Origin: Cylindrospermum stagnale PCC 7417
GTDB lineage: Bacteria; Cyanobacteriota; Cyanobacteriia; Cyanobacteriales; Nostocaceae
Assembly: GCF_000317535.1 (NCBI RefSeq)
Contig: NC_019757.1
Coordinates: 4,305,501 to 4,369,500, forward strand
Reading direction: 5' to 3'
DNA: 64,000 nucleotides
A model generated the notes under the pieces. It was not told where the DNA came from. It saw nothing but the letters and a program-made list of their open reading frames with translations, and did no database searches. Made by a program: the position numbers and the translations under genes. Below, piece by piece: positions 54,232 to 63,699 of the stretch; the stretch's first letter is position 1, and every line of letters begins with the position of its first letter.

Positions 54232-54684
54232 TCACAATATTTCTGCGAACTTTGCCAACAAATTATCTGCTAAATCCCATAACTCGACATCATCTATCTG
54301 GGAATTTGTTTCATGGTTATTTCCTCCACCAATTAACAAATTTCGCACAGAACATCTCCGGAGATTCGCTTCAGTAATGCTCCAAGATTCTTCTAAGTTC
54401 ACCGCTAACTCAAAAAGTGAACGTTCTCCTAAATTCTGCCTGATTTTCACAGCCACAGCATCATCGCTGACTAGAAATTCTTTAATAGAATCTAATGCAG
54501 AAGCGCTGATATCTTCATCACTGCCCCAATTTTCTAACCAATCTCCATCTACATCTTCAACATAAAGATGGACAAAATCAAGCCCGTAGTTTAGCCATTC
54601 CTGCTGCATTTTGCGTGCAGCGGCTAAAGCTTCAGCAAATGTGTCTGTTTGAGGGTTGCTGTTGACTTCTTTTTGATTAAGCAT
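54232..54684 (-). CDS. Acidic hypothetical protein
   Basis: 150 residues, function unknown, strongly acidic. Motifs: MQQEWLNYGLDFVHLYVEDV, DGDWLENWGSDEDIS, LGERSLFELAVNLEESWSIT. No signal peptide or membrane segment. It is followed at a distance of 54 bp upstream by another minus-strand unknown gene at 54739, and the two might be an operon. An antitoxin- or immunity-like role would fit the acidity and neighbour, but nothing proves it. Confidence 0.55.
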   Translation of the reverse strand: MLNQKEVNSNPQTDTFAEALAAARKMQQEWLNYGLDFVHLYVEDVDGDWLENWGSDEDISASALDSIKEFLVSDDAVAVKIRQNLGERSLFELAVNLEESWSITEANLRRCSVRNLLIGGGNNHETNSQIDDVELWDLADNLLAKFAEIL

Positions 54685-54738
54685 AAATGCTGTTTGGGGC
54701 GGGTTAAGGATGTAGAGGACAAGATAAATGTTTCGATA

Positions 54739-55434
54739 TCATGCAGAAAAATTCAAATACTTTCTATCAGCAAGATTATCACTGTTATATAGTGTCAGGG
54801 TGACTAACTGGTTGATAAAGTTGTCATCTCCGGGGTTGTAACTTAAGAACATTCCTCGTTCTATTTCCCATAATTGGAGTGTGTTTTGCCAGTCTTGATA
54901 CTTTTGGCGATTAAATTCTTCACCGACACTAGTGACTTGAATACACAGTGGTTTCTGTTGATGATTGCAGATGATTAAATCGGTTGCCATAGAAAGGTCG
55001 GCAATATAGCGCTGCCAAAAACTCCCTCCACGACGGACAATATCTTGGGCTATTAATTTAATAATATCACCATCATCTTGATTAAATTCTCCTGCCATCA
55101 TTTTTTTCTTCCAAATATAAAACTTGGAGTCGGTGGCATTTATCCACCTAGGAAACAGGTAACTATACCAATATCTTTCGTTAGGTGTCATTTGCTCGAA
55201 CTTTGACTGTTGTTCTACTTCGGAAGGTAGAGATTTTATTACCAGCCAAATTGTAGAATCCGTAATCACCTCTAGGAGGAAAGCCAAGACAAATGGTTTA
55301 GCAGTCAGTGAGCCTGGTTTGATATCTTTTACCCAACGGTTGATTTCATCTAATCTTCTAGCTAAGTTCGGGTCTATCGAGGAGGCTTGCTCGATGAGTA
55401 ACTTTAGCTTATCCTTAATTTCTTTTGCTTGCAA
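54739..55434 (-). CDS. Hypothetical protein with nuclease-fold-like C-terminus
   Basis: 231 residues, function unknown. N-terminal helical part with a hydrophobic stretch (PFVLAFLLEVITDSTIWLVI), then a segment MTPNERYWYSYLFPRW. The C-terminal part TDLIICNHQQKPLCIQVTSV has the D-(x)n-Q-x-T arrangement seen in divergent restriction-like (PD-(D/E)xK) folds, with EEFNRQKYQDWQNTLQLWEI after it. That reading is tentative. Lies upstream of and co-directional with the acidic protein gene. Confidence 0.55.
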   Translation of the reverse strand: MQAKEIKDKLKLLIEQASSIDPNLARRLDEINRWVKDIKPGSLTAKPFVLAFLLEVITDSTIWLVIKSLPSEVEQQSKFEQMTPNERYWYSYLFPRWINATDSKFYIWKKKMMAGEFNQDDGDIIKLIAQDIVRRGGSFWQRYIADLSMATDLIICNHQQKPLCIQVTSVGEEFNRQKYQDWQNTLQLWEIERGMFLSYNPGDDNFINQLVTLTLYNSDNLADRKYLNFSA

Positions 55435-55717
55435 ACTATGCCCTACTTTTCAGTAACTAATGCTCTTCTTACAAATTTATACCTTTTCTCAGTATTTTTG
55501 TTGGACGGTGCTACCTGGAGATCAGCCGCTACGCATCTAAGTTTTTGATCCGCTATTCATGAGGAAGTCACGAAACAGATTACCGTTATAGCAGGAGCAT
55601 TTTGTCGGGTTGAGATAACCTAGCAATCTCCGCGCAGCTTAACGAAAATCTAAATACTGTCTGGTACAACTGGGCTAAAAATAGTCTGAAGTAACAATAC
55701 CAATTGCATTCATAACC

Positions 55718-57688
55718 ATGTCTCAACCAAATATAGAATCAATCCTACAAGAGAAGCGGCTATTCCATCCCACTACTCAATTTTCTCAAAATGCCTATGT
55801 TAGGTCTTTGGAAGACTATCAGCGCCTCTATGACCAAGCTAAAGAAGACCCCCAGCAGTTCTGGGCGGATCTGGCGGAAATTGAGTTGCACTGGTTCCGA
55901 ACTTGGGACAAGGTGCTAGAGTGGGAGCCACCTTTTGCTAAGTGGTTTGCTGGCGGTAAAATTAACATTTCTTACAATTGCCTTGATAGACATCTCACCA
56001 CTTGGCGTAAGAATAAAGCGGCGCTGATTTGGGAAGGGGAACCAGGGGATTCGCGGACTCTGACTTATGCCCAACTGCACCGGGAGGTTTGCCAGTTTGC
56101 CAATGTGCTGAAGCAATTGGGGGTGAAAAAAGGCGATCGCGTTGGCATCTATATGCCGATGATACCCGAAGCGGCGATCGCGATGTTAGCCTGTGCGAGA
56201 ATTGGCGCACCCCACAACGTTGTCTTTGGTGGTTTTAGTGCCGAAGCTTTGCGCGATCGCTTAATTGATGCCGAGGCTAAATTGGTAATCACAGCTGATG
56301 GCGGTTGGCGCAAAGATGCGATCGTTCCTCTCAAAGAACAAGTAGATAAAGCTTTAGCTGATGGCGCAGTTCCCAACATCAAAGATGTGTTAGTGGTGCA
56401 GCGAACAAAGCAAAAAACCCATATGGAACCAGGGCGAGATCATTGGTGGCACGATTTGCAAAAAGGTGTCTCAGCCCATTGTCCCGCCGAACCGATGGAC
56501 AGTGAAGATATGCTGTTCGTCCTCTACACTTCTGGCAGCACAGGCAAACCAAAGGGCGTTGTCCATACAACTGCGGGTTATAACTTATATACCCACATGA
56601 CCACCAAATGGATCTTTGACCTCCAAGAAACTGATGTATATTGGTGTACCGCTGACGTAGGTTGGATTACAGGACATAGCTACATCGTCTACGGGCCACT
56701 TTCTAACGGGGCAACGACGGTGATGTATGAAGGCGCGACTCGTGCATCAAATCCTGGTTGTACTTGGGATGTAATTGAAAAATATGGCGTTACAGTTTTT
56801 TATACTGCACCGACGGCAATTCGGGCATTTATCAAAATGGGCGAACACCATCCTAAAAAGCGCAACCTTTCTTCTCTGCGGTTGCTGGGAAGCGTCGGTG
56901 AACCGATTAACCCAGAAGCTTGGATGTGGTATCACCGCGTAATTGGCCGTGAACGCTGCCCAATTGTTGATACTTGGTGGCAAACTGAAACCGGGGGAAT
57001 TATGATTACACCATTGCCGGGTGCGATCGCTACTAAACCCGGTTCCGCAACTCGTCCTTTCCCTGGAATTATGGCTGATGTCGTCGATTTGGAAGGCAAC
57101 TCTTTACCCGACAACGAAGGCGGTTATTTAGCAATCCGTCATCCTTGGCCAGGAATGATGCGGACAGTCTACAACGATCCTGAACGCTTCCGCCGCACCT
57201 ACTGGGAGCATATCCCCCCCAAAGATGGCAACTTTATTTACTTTGCCGGTGATGGTGCTAGACGCGATGAGGACGGCTATTTCTGGGTGATGGGGCGCGT
57301 TGATGATGTGATGAATGTATCCGGACACCGCCTAGGAACGATGGAAGTAGAATCAGCGTTGGTGTCTCATCCAGCGGTTGCAGAAGCTGCGGTGGTGGGT
57401 AAACCGGATGAATTGAAGGGTGAGGAAGTATTTGCTTTTGTGACCCTAGAAGGCACTTATCAGCCGAGTGAGGAACTGAGTAAGGAATTAAAACAGCACG
57501 TTGTCAAGGAAATTGGTGCGATCGCCCGTCCTGGCGAGATTCGCTTTACTGACGCTTTGCCAAAAACGCGATCGGGTAAGATTATGCGGCGCTTGCTGCG
57601 GAGTCTGGCAGCCGGACAAGAGGTATCTGGTGATACTTCAACCTTAGAAGATCGCGGTGTCTTGGATAAGCTGCGGGAAGGAAATTAG
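55718..57688 (+). CDS. acs: Acetate-CoA ligase (acetyl-CoA synthetase)
   Basis: Makes acetyl-CoA from acetate, ATP and CoA via acetyl-AMP. 656 residues, full length. Motifs: [19 protein letters not shown] (P-loop), [11 protein letters not shown] (A5), [20 protein letters not shown] with the hinge region, and [11 protein letters not shown] holding the acylatable Lys near the end. Cytoplasmic. Alternative starts are unlikely given [17 protein letters not shown] 283-bp upstream spacer separates it from the divergent gene at 54739. Confidence 0.96.
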   Translation: MSQPNIESILQEKRLFHPTTQFSQNAYVRSLEDYQRLYDQAKEDPQQFWADLAEIELHWFRTWDKVLEWEPPFAKWFAGGKINISYNCLDRHLTTWRKNKAALIWEGEPGDSRTLTYAQLHREVCQFANVLKQLGVKKGDRVGIYMPMIPEAAIAMLACARIGAPHNVVFGGFSAEALRDRLIDAEAKLVITADGGWRKDAIVPLKEQVDKALADGAVPNIKDVLVVQRTKQKTHMEPGRDHWWHDLQKGVSAHCPAEPMDSEDMLFVLYTSGSTGKPKGVVHTTAGYNLYTHMTTKWIFDLQETDVYWCTADVGWITGHSYIVYGPLSNGATTVMYEGATRASNPGCTWDVIEKYGVTVFYTAPTAIRAFIKMGEHHPKKRNLSSLRLLGSVGEPINPEAWMWYHRVIGRERCPIVDTWWQTETGGIMITPLPGAIATKPGSATRPFPGIMADVVDLEGNSLPDNEGGYLAIRHPWPGMMRTVYNDPERFRRTYWEHIPPKDGNFIYFAGDGARRDEDGYFWVMGRVDDVMNVSGHRLGTMEVESALVSHPAVAEAAVVGKPDELKGEEVFAFVTLEGTYQPSEELSKELKQHVVKEIGAIARPGEIRFTDALPKTRSGKIMRRLLRSLAAGQEVSGDTSTLEDRGVLDKLREGN

Positions 57689-57854
57689 GAGAGTCTCACG
57701 CAAAGACGCAAAAGGTTAACGCACAGGTGTAATTAACTTTATGGGGTGGGCAAAATTGCCTACCCTGTATTTTGTGAATAAAATTATTTGCTGAATTAAG
57801 ATAGGGATATATACAAGAAAATGAGGGATGCACTGGGAGAGAGAGGAGAAGCAC

Positions 57855-57949
57855 TATAGCGTTTCCTATGCTAGTGAGGTACATCCAGACTTTGCTAGTT
57901 AAAGCTTTTAGGTTCAAAGATGTACCTCACCAGACCGGGAAACGCTATA
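57855..57949. repeat. MITE-like inverted repeat supplying the start of the next gene
   Basis: Arms TATAGCGTTTCC...TGAGGTACATC and GATGTACCTCA...GGAAACGCTATA, near-perfect complements around an 27-bp centre. The right arm contains the ATG and first codons (MYLTRPGNAI) of the gene at 57920. Confidence 0.8.
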
Positions 57950-58399
57950 TTTAAACTCTTAATAACAGAGTTTCACTCGGATGCTGGCCCCATTTTCAAA
58001 CCACAATTTTTAGGAGATAAATGGCAGTATGTTGATTTTATCGTTGAGTTGGTAGGGGCTGGTTCATATATTCCTTATTTCTTTGTACAAGTCAAAACCA
58101 CCAGGCAAGGATATACAAAAAAAGATAATCGCTTAAAAGTGAAATTAAAAGAAGAATCTATAATTGGTTTAGCATCGTATCCTGCACCAACTTATATAGT
58201 TGGGATTGATGAAATTAAAGAAGTAGGTTATGTAATTTCGGCTAATGGAGAAAATTTAAAATCTCTTTCAAGCCTTTCTACACAGTTTCCAATTAATAAA
58301 CAAAATAGAGAAATTCTTTGGCACGAAGTAAATAATTTTTGGAGTCAATATAAAAATAATAATTTAGCTTCACAATTTTCTGACCAACAATGGAGATAA
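57920..58399 (+). CDS. DUF4365-like protein, start made by inverted repeat
   Basis: 159 residues. The core DFIVELVGAGSYIPYFFVQV followed by KTT has the D...(Q/E)-x-K pattern of the DUF4365 nuclease-like fold, where V-Q-V-K is characteristic. The first ten residues come from the right arm of a MITE-like repeat, so the original N-terminus was probably different and may have been lost. A second protein of the same family begins 4 bp after its stop. Function of the family is unknown, but members occur in defence islands. Confidence 0.6.
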   Translation: MYLTRPGNAIFKLLITEFHSDAGPIFKPQFLGDKWQYVDFIVELVGAGSYIPYFFVQVKTTRQGYTKKDNRLKVKLKEESIIGLASYPAPTYIVGIDEIKEVGYVISANGENLKSLSSLSTQFPINKQNREILWHEVNNFWSQYKNNNLASQFSDQQWR

Positions 58400-58403
58400 G
58401 AAT

Positions 58404-58889
58404 ATGCAAACAGAACAACCTTGGTACATTGGTCTACGTTCCGAAGCTTTGACAAAAGTTTATTTAACTCGTCGTGATGACTTAATTATTTCTCAACCGC
58501 CACAAAAAGATGCAGGAGGTTTAGATTTTTTAGTCACAATCACCAAAGATGGTAATTATAGCGGGAGAATTTTTGGTGTACAAGTAAAAGCTACAGCTTC
58601 TAGTTCTGAATTAATTCAGCAGCATAATTTTTTTAAGCTAAAAAACATCAAATATAACATAAAATCTTTCAAGGATTTACCATTTCCACTTTGCCTGTTT
58701 TTCTTTACATTAGATAATGATAAAGGTTATTACAAATGGATTTTAGAACCGATTGTCAAAGACGGAAATAATGCTGCATTGAAATTTAACGAAAATGATG
58801 AATTAAGAAACCTGAATGACCAAGAAATAGATAATATTATTGCCATAGTCAATAACTGGTATGATCATAAGATTAATTTTGTTGCATAA
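58404..58889 (+). CDS. DUF4365-family protein
   Basis: 161 residues with a clear DUF4365 pattern: YIGLRSEALTKVYLTRRDD, KDAGGLDFLVTI (Asp), then IFGVQVKATAS (Q-V-K), predicting a restriction-endonuclease-like fold. The C-terminal half is helical (LNDQEIDNIIAIVNNWYDH). Coupled to the upstream gene by a 4-bp gap and convergent with the ABC-ATPase operon, stops 60 bp apart. The pair may be nuclease-type effector and partner, by inference only. Confidence 0.7.
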   Translation: MQTEQPWYIGLRSEALTKVYLTRRDDLIISQPPQKDAGGLDFLVTITKDGNYSGRIFGVQVKATASSSELIQQHNFFKLKNIKYNIKSFKDLPFPLCLFFFTLDNDKGYYKWILEPIVKDGNNAALKFNENDELRNLNDQEIDNIIAIVNNWYDHKINFVA

Positions 58890-58948
58890 ACAAATTTATT
58901 TAAACCTACAATAAACTGAAAAAAATTAAAGCAACGTCAAGTTGTTTT

Positions 58949-60700
58949 CTAAAAGCTAATACCTAGTAGTCCTCCCTCCTCACTCTCATCTGTAAGTCTA
59001 AGTCTGACAAAAGAATCAAAATTAAAATCTAACGGAAACTCTGAGCGTGGAACCATATCTGAATTTAATGTACAAATATATTGAAAACCAAGTCTTCTTG
59101 ATTCTATGTCAGCCCATTGTAAAGCTAGAGATACTTGTCTCTCATCTACACCATCAAAAATTGTGCTGTCGTGAATTAGTATGCGGGGTGAAGGATCACG
59201 CTCTGACCAAAGTTGTGCTAACATTAAGTCATAACAGAATATCTTCATCTTATCAATCCCTTCACTGCCATCACGTCTAATATCCACTCGGAAACTAAAA
59301 CCATTGTTTCCTACATCAATAACAAGTGTTCCAGGAACATCGTAAAGGAATCGAGAGTTAATGCGGAATAAATTAATAGCACGTTCTGCTTGCTCATTCC
59401 GTTCTCCATAGTCACGGCGTGCGCGTTGCAGTAACTGTTCTTTTTCAATTTTTAACGTACTTTTTTCTTCTTCAAATTGTTTTAATTCTTCGATGCGTTT
59501 ATTAATTTCATTGAGATTAGCTACATTATCAAGATAAATTTCTTGTAGCATTGTATATTCTTCTAAAGCTCCATGCGTCTTTAGCACTTCGAGCAGTTCT
59601 GCACGCTCATTAGTTTTGGCTCTAATAAAAGTTTCTTTGGCTAATATTTCTCTTTTAAGACGTTTAATTTCGTTTCCTAAAAACTCCCGACGATTCTCTA
59701 TTAATTTGCGATGAAATATTTCTACTTCTTCTAACCTTCTAATTACTAAACCTGGTAATTCAACACCTGCATTTTCATATATACGAATGACATCATCAGG
59801 TCTTGGTTCATCCTCTGATTCAAGACTAGATTGATAAAACTCCAGTAGTTTATGTTCAATAATGTTTTTATTGGTTGCTTCATGAATTTGCGATGTTAAT
59901 AGATTAACAGTTGTTTCTAATTCATGGTATTGAGGTGCTACCCGAAAATTATTAAGAGTTTCTTTTCGTTCACGTAGTTGTGCTTCTATTTGAATTTTCT
60001 CAGTTTCAAGTTCACCGAGAGAGCCAAAAATTGCAATTGTGACTCCATCTTCTGTATCTTTTTTTAGTTTTTTAATATCTGTTATTAATTTTTTTTTATC
60101 ATTTAAAAGCTGTAGTTCTCTTGCATCTTCCCAAGCAAGACCTAATAAGAAAGAATTATTAACTTGCTTATCCCATCCAGGTTGCTTTGAGAAATGCTCA
60201 AATGGTGTAGAAAATGCGTCTCGTCCTCGACGGATAAAGTAAGAAATTAATCCTCTAAAAGTAGGTTTGTATTTCTTAGCTTCATTATCAATGGTTAATC
60301 CAAATGTTAGGTTTCCCAAAACAGCCTTCCAGTCATCTAAACTTAGAACTTTTTGACCTTCTTGTTGTTTTGGTTGAATAGGCCAGTTATTAGTATCTCC
60401 ATCAATTATTACCTGAGCTTGATCTTCAGTATTTCTTGTAACAGTGATAATTTGATTTGCAAGTGTAAGCTCTAAACTAAAAGCCCAACCACGAAGATTT
60501 CTAGAACCAAGTCCTTTAGCTGGTGGAATTTTACCTCCAAGACAAAAGTGAATAATCTCAATAAGAGTAGATTTACCCAATCCATTACGGGAATCTCTTC
60601 TCCCAGAGTCTTCAGTCCTATCTGCTAAAACTACGTTTAAACCAGGTCTAAACCGAACTGTTTTAAATGATGCTTGATTACAGCGAACAGTATGAATCAT
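58949..60700 (-). CDS. DUF2326 SMC-like ABC ATPase of an ABC-three-component system
   Basis: 583 residues from ATG MIHTVRCNQASF, with GGAGG 8 bp upstream and an ATGA overlap with the preceding gene; a GTG at 60709 is too close to that site. Walker A SRNGLGKST (about 37-45) is the atypical form seen in this family. A long coiled-coil hinge region covers about 190-440. The C-terminal head has ILIHDSTIFDGVDERQVSLA, the Walker B/D-loop region with H-D in place of D-E, and DUF2326 features. Such ATPases are the core of ABC-3C conflict systems described by Aravind and co-workers. Last gene of the operon. Confidence 0.82.
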   Translation of the reverse strand: MIHTVRCNQASFKTVRFRPGLNVVLADRTEDSGRRDSRNGLGKSTLIEIIHFCLGGKIPPAKGLGSRNLRGWAFSLELTLANQIITVTRNTEDQAQVIIDGDTNNWPIQPKQQEGQKVLSLDDWKAVLGNLTFGLTIDNEAKKYKPTFRGLISYFIRRGRDAFSTPFEHFSKQPGWDKQVNNSFLLGLAWEDARELQLLNDKKKLITDIKKLKKDTEDGVTIAIFGSLGELETEKIQIEAQLRERKETLNNFRVAPQYHELETTVNLLTSQIHEATNKNIIEHKLLEFYQSSLESEDEPRPDDVIRIYENAGVELPGLVIRRLEEVEIFHRKLIENRREFLGNEIKRLKREILAKETFIRAKTNERAELLEVLKTHGALEEYTMLQEIYLDNVANLNEINKRIEELKQFEEEKSTLKIEKEQLLQRARRDYGERNEQAERAINLFRINSRFLYDVPGTLVIDVGNNGFSFRVDIRRDGSEGIDKMKIFCYDLMLAQLWSERDPSPRILIHDSTIFDGVDERQVSLALQWADIESRRLGFQYICTLNSDMVPRSEFPLDFNFDSFVRLRLTDESEEGGLLGISF

Positions 60701-60924
60701 CGGTGACACCTCCGAATTAATCCTGTTTCCATGTCAATTGCTCCTATAGCGTATAGGAGATCAAGAGTTAAAACAAAACGTTCAAATGTGGCAACTTCTG
60801 GCATAGTAGCAACAGCACTCCAAAGTGATGAAACTGTTCTTGGTTGGTACAATTGTTCTAATATTTTAGCACCTACTCCCAATAAAGAATGACTAGTAGA
60901 TATGTGTTTTGTGGGAAGAATCAT
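60697..60924 (-). CDS. ABC-three-component system middle component 6-like protein
   Basis: 75 residues. Sequence ILPTKHISTSHSLLGVGAKI, then RTVSSLWSAV and FVLTLDLLYAIGAID is the pattern I associate with middle component 6: a small winged-helix-like protein that bridges the ATPase and the C-terminal-domain protein. It overlaps both neighbours through ATGA (60921-60924 and 60697-60700), the tightest possible coupling. Confidence 0.75.
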   Translation of the reverse strand: MILPTKHISTSHSLLGVGAKILEQLYQPRTVSSLWSAVATMPEVATFERFVLTLDLLYAIGAIDMETGLIRRCHR

Positions 60925-61553
60925 CGCTCAAAGACCTCACATTTCTCAAAAAGGTAGTACAATACTGCTATACCAGCCGCTCGTAACTCATAATCTGAAC
61001 TACGATTGCAAGAAAACTCATGCAAGGCATCCAATAAAGCATTTCCCTTTAATCCTGCCGCTCGAAGGTTGTCGTACTCCTTAGCGAATCCTGACTTCAG
61101 TTTTTCTGGAAAATCAGGAATTACATGAATCTGATTTTCAACATATTTGGCAACCATTTTTGCTTGGATAACACCGCTTGTCAGCCTCCTTTGAGCAGAT
61201 CCAGTCAGTTCATTTTTAGACATTTTTGTAACTACTGGAACAACAGTATAACTTTCATCAAATTCTACGGGCATACTAAGGATTCCGTCAGTAACCATAC
61301 CCAGTTCTCTGAATGTAATATTGGTCATGGCATTAACAAGTAAATCTTGCTCTTTTGGAGAATTTGATAAAGAATTTAGCTCATTTTTATATTCAGAAAT
61401 TCTATCTTTTACTTCTTTGATCTGCTTTTTTAATTTTGTTTTAGGTCTGCTTTCTTCGGCAAGACGCAAATCATCTTCTAAGTCTTTAAGTAAAGTATAA
61501 TCATCTTGAAGATGCTCTTCTAAGTCTTTTTGTCGCTGATGATGCAAATCCAC
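60921..61553 (-). CDS. ABC-3C C-terminal-domain protein with N-terminal adaptor-like helices
   Basis: 210 residues, GTG start with GGAGAG upstream. Residues 1-50 (LEEHLQDDYTLLKDLEDDLR, KKQIKEVKDRISEYKNEL) form a helical hairpin like the effector-associated domains of cyanobacterial conflict proteins. The rest (NAMTNITFRELGMVTDGILS, FSCNRSSDYELRAAGIAVLYYLFEKCEVF) resembles the C-terminal domain that in ABC-3C systems carries an N-terminal effector enzyme. Here an adaptor replaces the enzyme, so an effector may be recruited in trans. That step is inference. Confidence 0.65.
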   Translation of the reverse strand: MDLHHQRQKDLEEHLQDDYTLLKDLEDDLRLAEESRPKTKLKKQIKEVKDRISEYKNELNSLSNSPKEQDLLVNAMTNITFRELGMVTDGILSMPVEFDESYTVVPVVTKMSKNELTGSAQRRLTSGVIQAKMVAKYVENQIHVIPDFPEKLKSGFAKEYDNLRAAGLKGNALLDALHEFSCNRSSDYELRAAGIAVLYYLFEKCEVFER

Positions 61554-61556
61554 GAT

Positions 61557-62267
61557 TTACTCTCCTTTCAATCGCATCATCAATGCTTGCAAAGCTGCTT
61601 TTAAGTTTATTCCAGTTCCTAGTTCTAATTCACCTTCATAGTCCAAAATAAAAGGAATAATAGGTATACCAACTTTCAATCTGTGCTTGAAATCTAATCC
61701 AGGTGAATTGATAACTTCTACTAAGGCTGATTGACTAGGAGGTAAAGCAGTACCACTTTGTTGTAATTTAGTTATATTTTGCTGTATCCCTTGTAAAATA
61801 AGCTGCATTTCTCCCTCTGTTACTTGGTTAGTTTCTATTGCATCTAAAACAGTAGAAATCATAACCATTTGAGATTGATCTAACTGTTCAGTGAGGGCTG
61901 CAATTATGTTCTGTTCACCAGCGCTATAACGAGCTAGTAGTCCTTGACGCAAGTGATTAATGTTTTCATAGATAGCCTTCTGTCCAGCAGATAATCTATC
62001 TATTCTGGTGTTTATCTGTTGCAATTGGATAGCTACATTTTGCATTTGTGCAGTTGGTTCACCAGTTATCTGCACTCGCAATTCCTCATATTCGCTCTGA
62101 TAACGATTAGCAGATCCGCGCAATTGCTCAATTTCTCGCCTGTACCTAGCCTGGCGACGTGGATCATCTTCGTATCGTAAGGAATCTTCATAGTCTTTGA
62201 GCAAATCTTTGTCTTGTCTAATGTTGTCTTCTAAGTGTTGGAGTCTCAGGTCGAAGTGTGAAGGCAT
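61557..62267 (-). CDS. Effector-associated-domain-like adaptor protein
   Basis: 236 residues, first gene of the four-gene operon. N-terminus LEDNIRQDKDLLKDYEDSLR then EDDPRRQARYRREIEQLRGS is a longer, clearer version of the helical hairpin in the next protein; the EDDPRR form recurs at the front of many cyanobacterial STAND and caspase-like proteins. A coiled-coil middle (LQQINTRIDRLSAGQKAIYE) follows and then a C-terminal module (LDFKHRLKVGIPIIPFILDY, LNLKAALQALMMRLKGE-like end). Stops 3 bp before the next start. No enzyme motif is seen. It could bridge the ABC-3C core to remote effectors carrying the same domain. Confidence 0.65.
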   Translation of the reverse strand: MPSHFDLRLQHLEDNIRQDKDLLKDYEDSLRYEDDPRRQARYRREIEQLRGSANRYQSEYEELRVQITGEPTAQMQNVAIQLQQINTRIDRLSAGQKAIYENINHLRQGLLARYSAGEQNIIAALTEQLDQSQMVMISTVLDAIETNQVTEGEMQLILQGIQQNITKLQQSGTALPPSQSALVEVINSPGLDFKHRLKVGIPIIPFILDYEGELELGTGINLKAALQALMMRLKGE

Positions 62268-62434
62268 AATTATATAATTTTACAATTATATTAAGCAGTT
62301 TCACTTAAATGTAGCGCTTAATACAGGAATACACAAAACATTAACACATAATAGTATTTTTTTATATCTCAGATATAGTGGAAATAAAAACAGATAAGAG
62401 AAAGATATTTATACGACTAAAGAATATTAGAGAG

Positions 62435-62578
62435 ATTATGAAAGAATTGACATTACCAGACCACACCCAGTTACCAGAGTCAGACGGGACATTCGAGAAA
62501 AATGGGCAAGAATATCCTCAAAGCATCCTACTCGATGATATTGTAGGGCGCGTTCCCCAACGCACCGATTTTGATTAA
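62435..62578 (+). pseudogene. Truncated Uma2-family (DUF820) fragment
   Basis: Open frame from ATG 62435 reads MKELTLPDHTQLPESDGTFE, then KNGQEYPQSILL, the conserved beginning of one Uma2 endonuclease-fold subfamily. It ends after about 48 residues (VGRVPQRTDFD), where full proteins run to about 200. The last codons may come from repeat sequence. Not expected to be functional. Confidence 0.6.
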
Positions 62579-62627
62579 TCATGGAGAAAATTGGTTGAAT
62601 GAATATTAATTATATTTGATGGGTTTC

Positions 62628-62647
62628 GATGCGTCCCCTGACGCATC
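62628..62647. terminator. Hairpin between Uma2 fragment and SDR gene
   Basis: GATGCGTC-CCCT-GACGCATC, a perfect 8-bp stem, lies 30 bp beyond the stop of the convergent SDR gene. Likely terminator, or part of a dispersed GGGTTTCGATGCGTC-type repeat. Confidence 0.5.
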
Positions 62648-62677
62648 CTACGGTTTGTAAAGCAACACTATTTATGA

Positions 62678-63529
62678 TTATTTTGGCAGTAATCCCAGAG
62701 TCTTTCCAATCAGTTTGTCTAATAGACGATCAGGTAACATTTTGGGAATTATCCAGTTTATAATTGAATTTGGCACTAGACTATATCGAGTTTTAGGCTT
62801 GGGAGTCTCAAAGACTTTTCTGATGAATTTTCCCACCTCTTCAAGAGAGTATCCAGCTTTGCCTAGCTTAAGCATATATTTTTGACCAGCATTTGTTGCT
62901 TCTGCATAATCTGTTTCAGCATATCGGCTGAAATCTTGGGCAGATTCTTTATCCCAAATCGGAGTATTGACTGCACCGGGGGCAATGATAATCACATCAA
63001 TTCCATAAAGCTGAAGTTCTCTCCGTAGACTATGAGAAATTCCCTCAATTGCGTGTTTACTTCCTGCATAAGCACCGATGAACGGAAAAGCTATTTTGCC
63101 ACCAACCGAACTGATATTGATGATTCTTCCTGGTTGATGTTTTGCATTTTTTATCGCTCCCAGTAACGGCAAAAAAGCTTGAGTAACCGCAATCTGACCA
63201 AAGACATTCACTTCAAACTGTAACCGAATTTCATCAATAGATTGATGCATTAACGGGCCACTTGTTGCTATTCCCGCATTGTTAATCAGCCCAGTTAAAC
63301 CGCTTTCACCCACAATTGCTTCCACCGATAAAGCTGCCTGTTGGATAGCTTGCTGATTAGTCACGTCAAATATTAACGGTGTAAAATTGCTGCCGAGTTC
63401 AGCCGTGAGTCGTTCAGCATCCTTTTCGTTACGCACACTGCCAAATACCTGATAACCACTGGTTACAAATTCTTTTGCTGCCCCATAACCAATGCCTGAA
63501 GAAGCCCCAGTAATTACAATAGAGTTCAT
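62678..63529 (-). CDS. Short-chain dehydrogenase/reductase
   Basis: Classical SDR, 283 residues. Cofactor motif ITGASSGIGYGA at residues 5-16, NNAGIATSG, INISSVGG (catalytic Ser) and YAGSKHAIEG (Tyr and Lys). The SVRNEKDAERL segment with Arg after strand 2 suggests NADP(H). The C-terminal part is typical of the retinol-dehydrogenase-like group (ETPKPKTRYSLVPNSIINWI). Substrate unknown. Monocistronic, next to a decayed transporter gene. Confidence 0.92.
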   Translation of the reverse strand: MNSIVITGASSGIGYGAAKEFVTSGYQVFGSVRNEKDAERLTAELGSNFTPLIFDVTNQQAIQQAALSVEAIVGESGLTGLINNAGIATSGPLMHQSIDEIRLQFEVNVFGQIAVTQAFLPLLGAIKNAKHQPGRIINISSVGGKIAFPFIGAYAGSKHAIEGISHSLRRELQLYGIDVIIIAPGAVNTPIWDKESAQDFSRYAETDYAEATNAGQKYMLKLGKAGYSLEEVGKFIRKVFETPKPKTRYSLVPNSIINWIIPKMLPDRLLDKLIGKTLGLLPK

Positions 63530-63699
63530 GTTGAAAGTTTCTCTTTACTTAACTCCTACTGTATACTCCAGAGTCAAGCAATAGCCATGTTAATTGGTGA
63601 ACTTGTAGATAAAACTGGTTTTTCAATTCATACAATCCATTTTTATCCTAAATCTAATGACCAACAGCGCCACCAGTTGCCTTGACTTTTTTGAAGAGT

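Noticed and set aside
57696-57917. Minus-strand 73-codon frame after acs
   Set aside because: Most of its first codons come from the MITE-like inverted repeat; nothing else supports it.
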